7,856 nt of DNA from JBEVEP01 sp040512755 (GTDB lineage: Bacteria; Pseudomonadota; Alphaproteobacteria; Rhizobiales; Rhizobiaceae), in assembly GCA_040512755.1 (NCBI GenBank), contig JBEVEP010000033.1:1-7856 (forward strand). Reading direction: 5' to 3'. The notes under the pieces are model-generated. The model was not told where the DNA came from and did no database searches. It saw nothing but the letters and a program-made list of their open reading frames with translations. The stretch's first letter is position 1; every line of letters begins with the position of its first letter. Both the position numbers and the translations under genes were made by a program. Positions 6,042-7,856 of the stretch are shown piece by piece.

Positions 6042-6098
6042 ATGGAGGACCCGAGTGCGATGATTGACGCAACGAGACCCATTGCTTTTGCGTTGTAA
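6042..6098 (+). CDS. Possible 18-aa small ORF between pdxJ and kup
   Basis: ATG at 6042 begins one base after the pdxJ stop and opens an 18-codon frame, MEDPSAMIDATRPIAFAL, ending in TAA. GGAGG at 6032-6036 is 5 bases upstream, one of the better Shine-Dalgarno sequences in the window, so translation coupled to pdxJ is plausible. The peptide has no recognisable domain. A weak stem (6069-6074 with 6091-6096) covers its 3' half. It may be a chance frame, a small protein or an upstream ORF affecting kup. Confidence 0.25.
   Translation: MEDPSAMIDATRPIAFAL
6063..6090 (+). promoter_or_regulatory. Possible kup promoter
   Basis: ATTGAC at 6063-6068 has the same -35 sequence as the ilv promoter, but the matching -10 region (CTTTTG, 6085-6090, 16-base spacer) fits the CTATAT consensus at only three positions. 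A separate promoter for kup would be reasonable given the 102-bp gap after pdxJ. Low confidence. Confidence 0.25.
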
Positions 6099-6142
6099 CG
6101 GGACTATCGCAGCCCGCCAGTTCTGGATGGAGTAGTCACATC

Positions 6143-7856
6143 ATGGCCAGTCCCGACGCGGGCAGCCGCGCTGAACTCAGCGCGCAACCGGCAGTCCAGG
6201 ATTCGCCCCGCCAGCATAGCCTGTCTGTTTTGATGATTGGCGCTCTCGGGGTGGTTTACGGTGACATCGGCACCAGCCCGATCTATGCCTTCCGGGAAGC
6301 TCTGCATGCGTCATCGGGCGGCGGAGTCGCGTCCCGATCCGACGTGCTTGGCGTCCTTTCGCTGATCGTTTGGGCACTGACAGTGATCGTCACGATCAAG
6401 TACGTGGTGTTCGTGCTTCGAGCCGATAACAAAGGCGAGGGCGGCACACTTTCCCTGATGGCGTTGGCGCGCAGCGCCTATCCGCGCGCCGCGGGGGCAA
6501 TCCTCACGATCGGCATTTGCGGCGCCGCGCTGTTTTTCGGTGATGCGATCATAACGCCTGCAATTTCCGTCCTGTCGGCCGTGGAAGGCCTGAAAGTTGT
6601 GACGCCGGCGTTCGATCCCTATGTCGTGCCGATCACCCTTGTCATTCTGGCAGCCCTGTTTTCCGTTCAGCGTTTCGGGACGGGCAGCGTCGCGACTGTT
6701 TTCGGACCGGTTACCGCTCTTTGGTTCCTGGCGATTGGACTGGCCGGTGTGTCTCATATTGCGGATGACCCGACAGTCGTCTTCGCGGTTAACCCATACT
6801 ACGCGGCTGCCTATCTCGTGGGGCAACCCGACGTGGCTTTTGTCACGATCGGCGCGGTGTTTCTCGCCGTGACAGGTGCGGAAGCTCTCTATGTGGATTT
6901 AGGCCATTTTGGGCGTCGTCCGATCGTTATCGCATGGCTGGCGATCGTTTTTCCAAGCTTGTTGCTGAATTATTTCGGGCAGGGCGCATTCATTCTGGCC
7001 CATGGCGGGACGCCGCATAATCCATTTTTCGAGATGCTGCCGGGTTGGTCGCTGGTGCCGATGGTCGTGCTTGCCACCGCGGCGACCGTCATTGCCAGCC
7101 AGGCTGTTATATCGGGTGCATATTCCCTGACCCGACAGGCTGTACAGCTTAGTATTCTACCGCGCTTCGAGATCCAGCATACGTCCGAGATGCAGTCGGG
7201 GCAGATCTACCTGCCTCGGGTCAACCTGCTAGTCGCGCTCGGCGTCATGTTGCTGGTCGTGGGCTTTGGAGAATCCAGCGCGCTGGCATCGGCCTATGGC
7301 ATTTCCGTCACCGGCGAGATGCTAGTCACCACGATTCTGCTGTTCGTGGTCATGCGTTGGCGCTGGAGATGGACCTTGGCGGCGGCCCTTGCGCTCACCC
7401 TGCTGTTTGGGACAATCGACACCGGCTTCTTCCTGGCCAACGCGGTGAAGATTGCCGATGGCGGCTGGGTATCGATCAGCGTTGCCGCGATCATGGGTCT
7501 GGTCATGATGACGTGGGTCCGTGGAACGCGCCTGCTCTTCGAGAAAACGCGCAAGAGTGAGATCCCTCTCGACTTCCTCACGGGGCAATTGGTCAAGAAA
7601 CCACCGCAACTGGTGCCCGGAACGGCGGTCTTCCTGACAAGCGATCCAACTAGCGCCCCGACGGCTCTGATGCACAGCCTGAAGCACTACAAGGTCCTGC
7701 ATGAGCAAAACGTCATCCTTTCCGTGGTGACAGCTCAGGAACCAACGGTGCCCGACAGCGACCGGGTCAAGATGGAGCAGATCAACGATCTCTTCATGCG
7801 GGTAACGATGAAGTTCGGCTACATGGAGCAGCCGAATATCCCCAAGGCGATGGCTA
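6143..7856 (+). CDS. kup: Kup-family potassium uptake protein (3' end outside window)
   Basis: The first 571 residues of a multi-pass inner-membrane K+:H+ symporter are present. The frame stays open to the window edge; Kup proteins are usually about 620-640 aa, so only the last part of the cytosolic C-terminal domain is missing. The hallmark GVVYGDIGTSPIYAFREAL (36-54) is followed by DNKGEGGTLSL (95-105), FFGDAIITPAISVLSAVEGL (from 132) and TGAEALYVDLGHFG (from 244). D41 and E247 correspond to acidic residues important in E. coli Kup (D23 and E229). At the third site (E. coli E116) this protein has D134, as many non-enteric homologues do. About twelve hydrophobic segments lie between 27 and 460, then a soluble tail. 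ATG 6143 has GGAG 10 bases upstream (6129-6132). A trkD synonym exists; paralogues are common in rhizobia. Confidence 0.95.
   Translation, partial: MASPDAGSRAELSAQPAVQDSPRQHSLSVLMIGALGVVYGDIGTSPIYAFREALHASSGGGVASRSDVLGVLSLIVWALTVIVTIKYVVFVLRADNKGEGGTLSLMALARSAYPRAAGAILTIGICGAALFFGDAIITPAISVLSAVEGLKVVTPAFDPYVVPITLVILAALFSVQRFGTGSVATVFGPVTALWFLAIGLAGVSHIADDPTVVFAVNPYYAAAYLVGQPDVAFVTIGAVFLAVTGAEALYVDLGHFGRRPIVIAWLAIVFPSLLLNYFGQGAFILAHGGTPHNPFFEMLPGWSLVPMVVLATAATVIASQAVISGAYSLTRQAVQLSILPRFEIQHTSEMQSGQIYLPRVNLLVALGVMLLVVGFGESSALASAYGISVTGEMLVTTILLFVVMRWRWRWTLAAALALTLLFGTIDTGFFLANAVKIADGGWVSISVAAIMGLVMMTWVRGTRLLFEKTRKSEIPLDFLTGQLVKKPPQLVPGTAVFLTSDPTSAPTALMHSLKHYKVLHEQNVILSVVTAQEPTVPDSDRVKMEQINDLFMRVTMKFGYMEQPNIPKAMA

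Noticed and set aside
6311..6826. Minus-strand frames opposite kup (also at 7322-7708)
   Set aside because: The compositions are rich in Arg, Asp, His and Gln and appear as shadows of a hydrophobic membrane protein gene; no motifs or start signals are visible.
1..7856. An undescribed multi-gene system, defence island, prophage or mobile element
   Set aside because: All substantial genes belong to recognisable housekeeping or widespread families. I saw no transposase, integrase, terminal repeats, tandem repeats or CRISPR-like repeats.

Overview
This is an ordinary-looking chromosomal housekeeping segment. The genes are tightly packed and GC-rich, with strong G/C preference at third codon positions. 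Protein sequence style points to an alphaproteobacterium of the Hyphomicrobiales (rhizobial group, perhaps near Phyllobacteriaceae/Mesorhizobium). The clues are IlvI and IlvH, a PdxJ with a 'VNLNAIA' N-terminus, and a promoter resembling the rhizobial CTTGAC-N17-CTATAT consensus. The taxonomic placement is inferred from remembered family style, not from a search.

Layout. Positions 98-246 hold a promoter, a 17-codon leader peptide with a Leu-Ile-Leu-Val-Val run, and an intrinsic terminator with a UUCG tetraloop. Together they look like a branched-chain amino acid attenuator. It precedes ilvI (306-2093) and ilvH (2183-2755), the catalytic and regulatory subunits of acetolactate synthase. A LysE/RhtB-type exporter (2807-3403) follows 51 bp later and may share the transcript. 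Next comes a 230-bp gap with a short coding-like stretch that I cannot identify. It is followed by a small stand-alone RecD/Dda-like SF1 helicase (3634-4761), converging within 7 bp on a SpoIIAA/STAS-like gene on the minus strand (4769-5176). A 120-bp divergent spacer with a dyad separates that gene from pdxJ (5297-6040, pyridoxine 5'-phosphate synthase). Last is kup (6143 to the window end, truncated by the window), a potassium uptake permease.

How the genes work together. The clear functional unit is attenuator-ilvI-ilvH, possibly with lysE. It would make acetolactate/acetohydroxybutyrate, be feedback-inhibited by valine through IlvH, and be controlled by charging of Leu/Ile/Val tRNAs at the leader. 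The helicase, the STAS-like protein, PdxJ and Kup show no obvious shared pathway.

I found no mobile element, CRISPR array, tRNA or rRNA gene, and no convincing undescribed multi-gene system. The most interesting item is the ilv attenuator, whose leader peptide would start only a few bases from the predicted transcription start.
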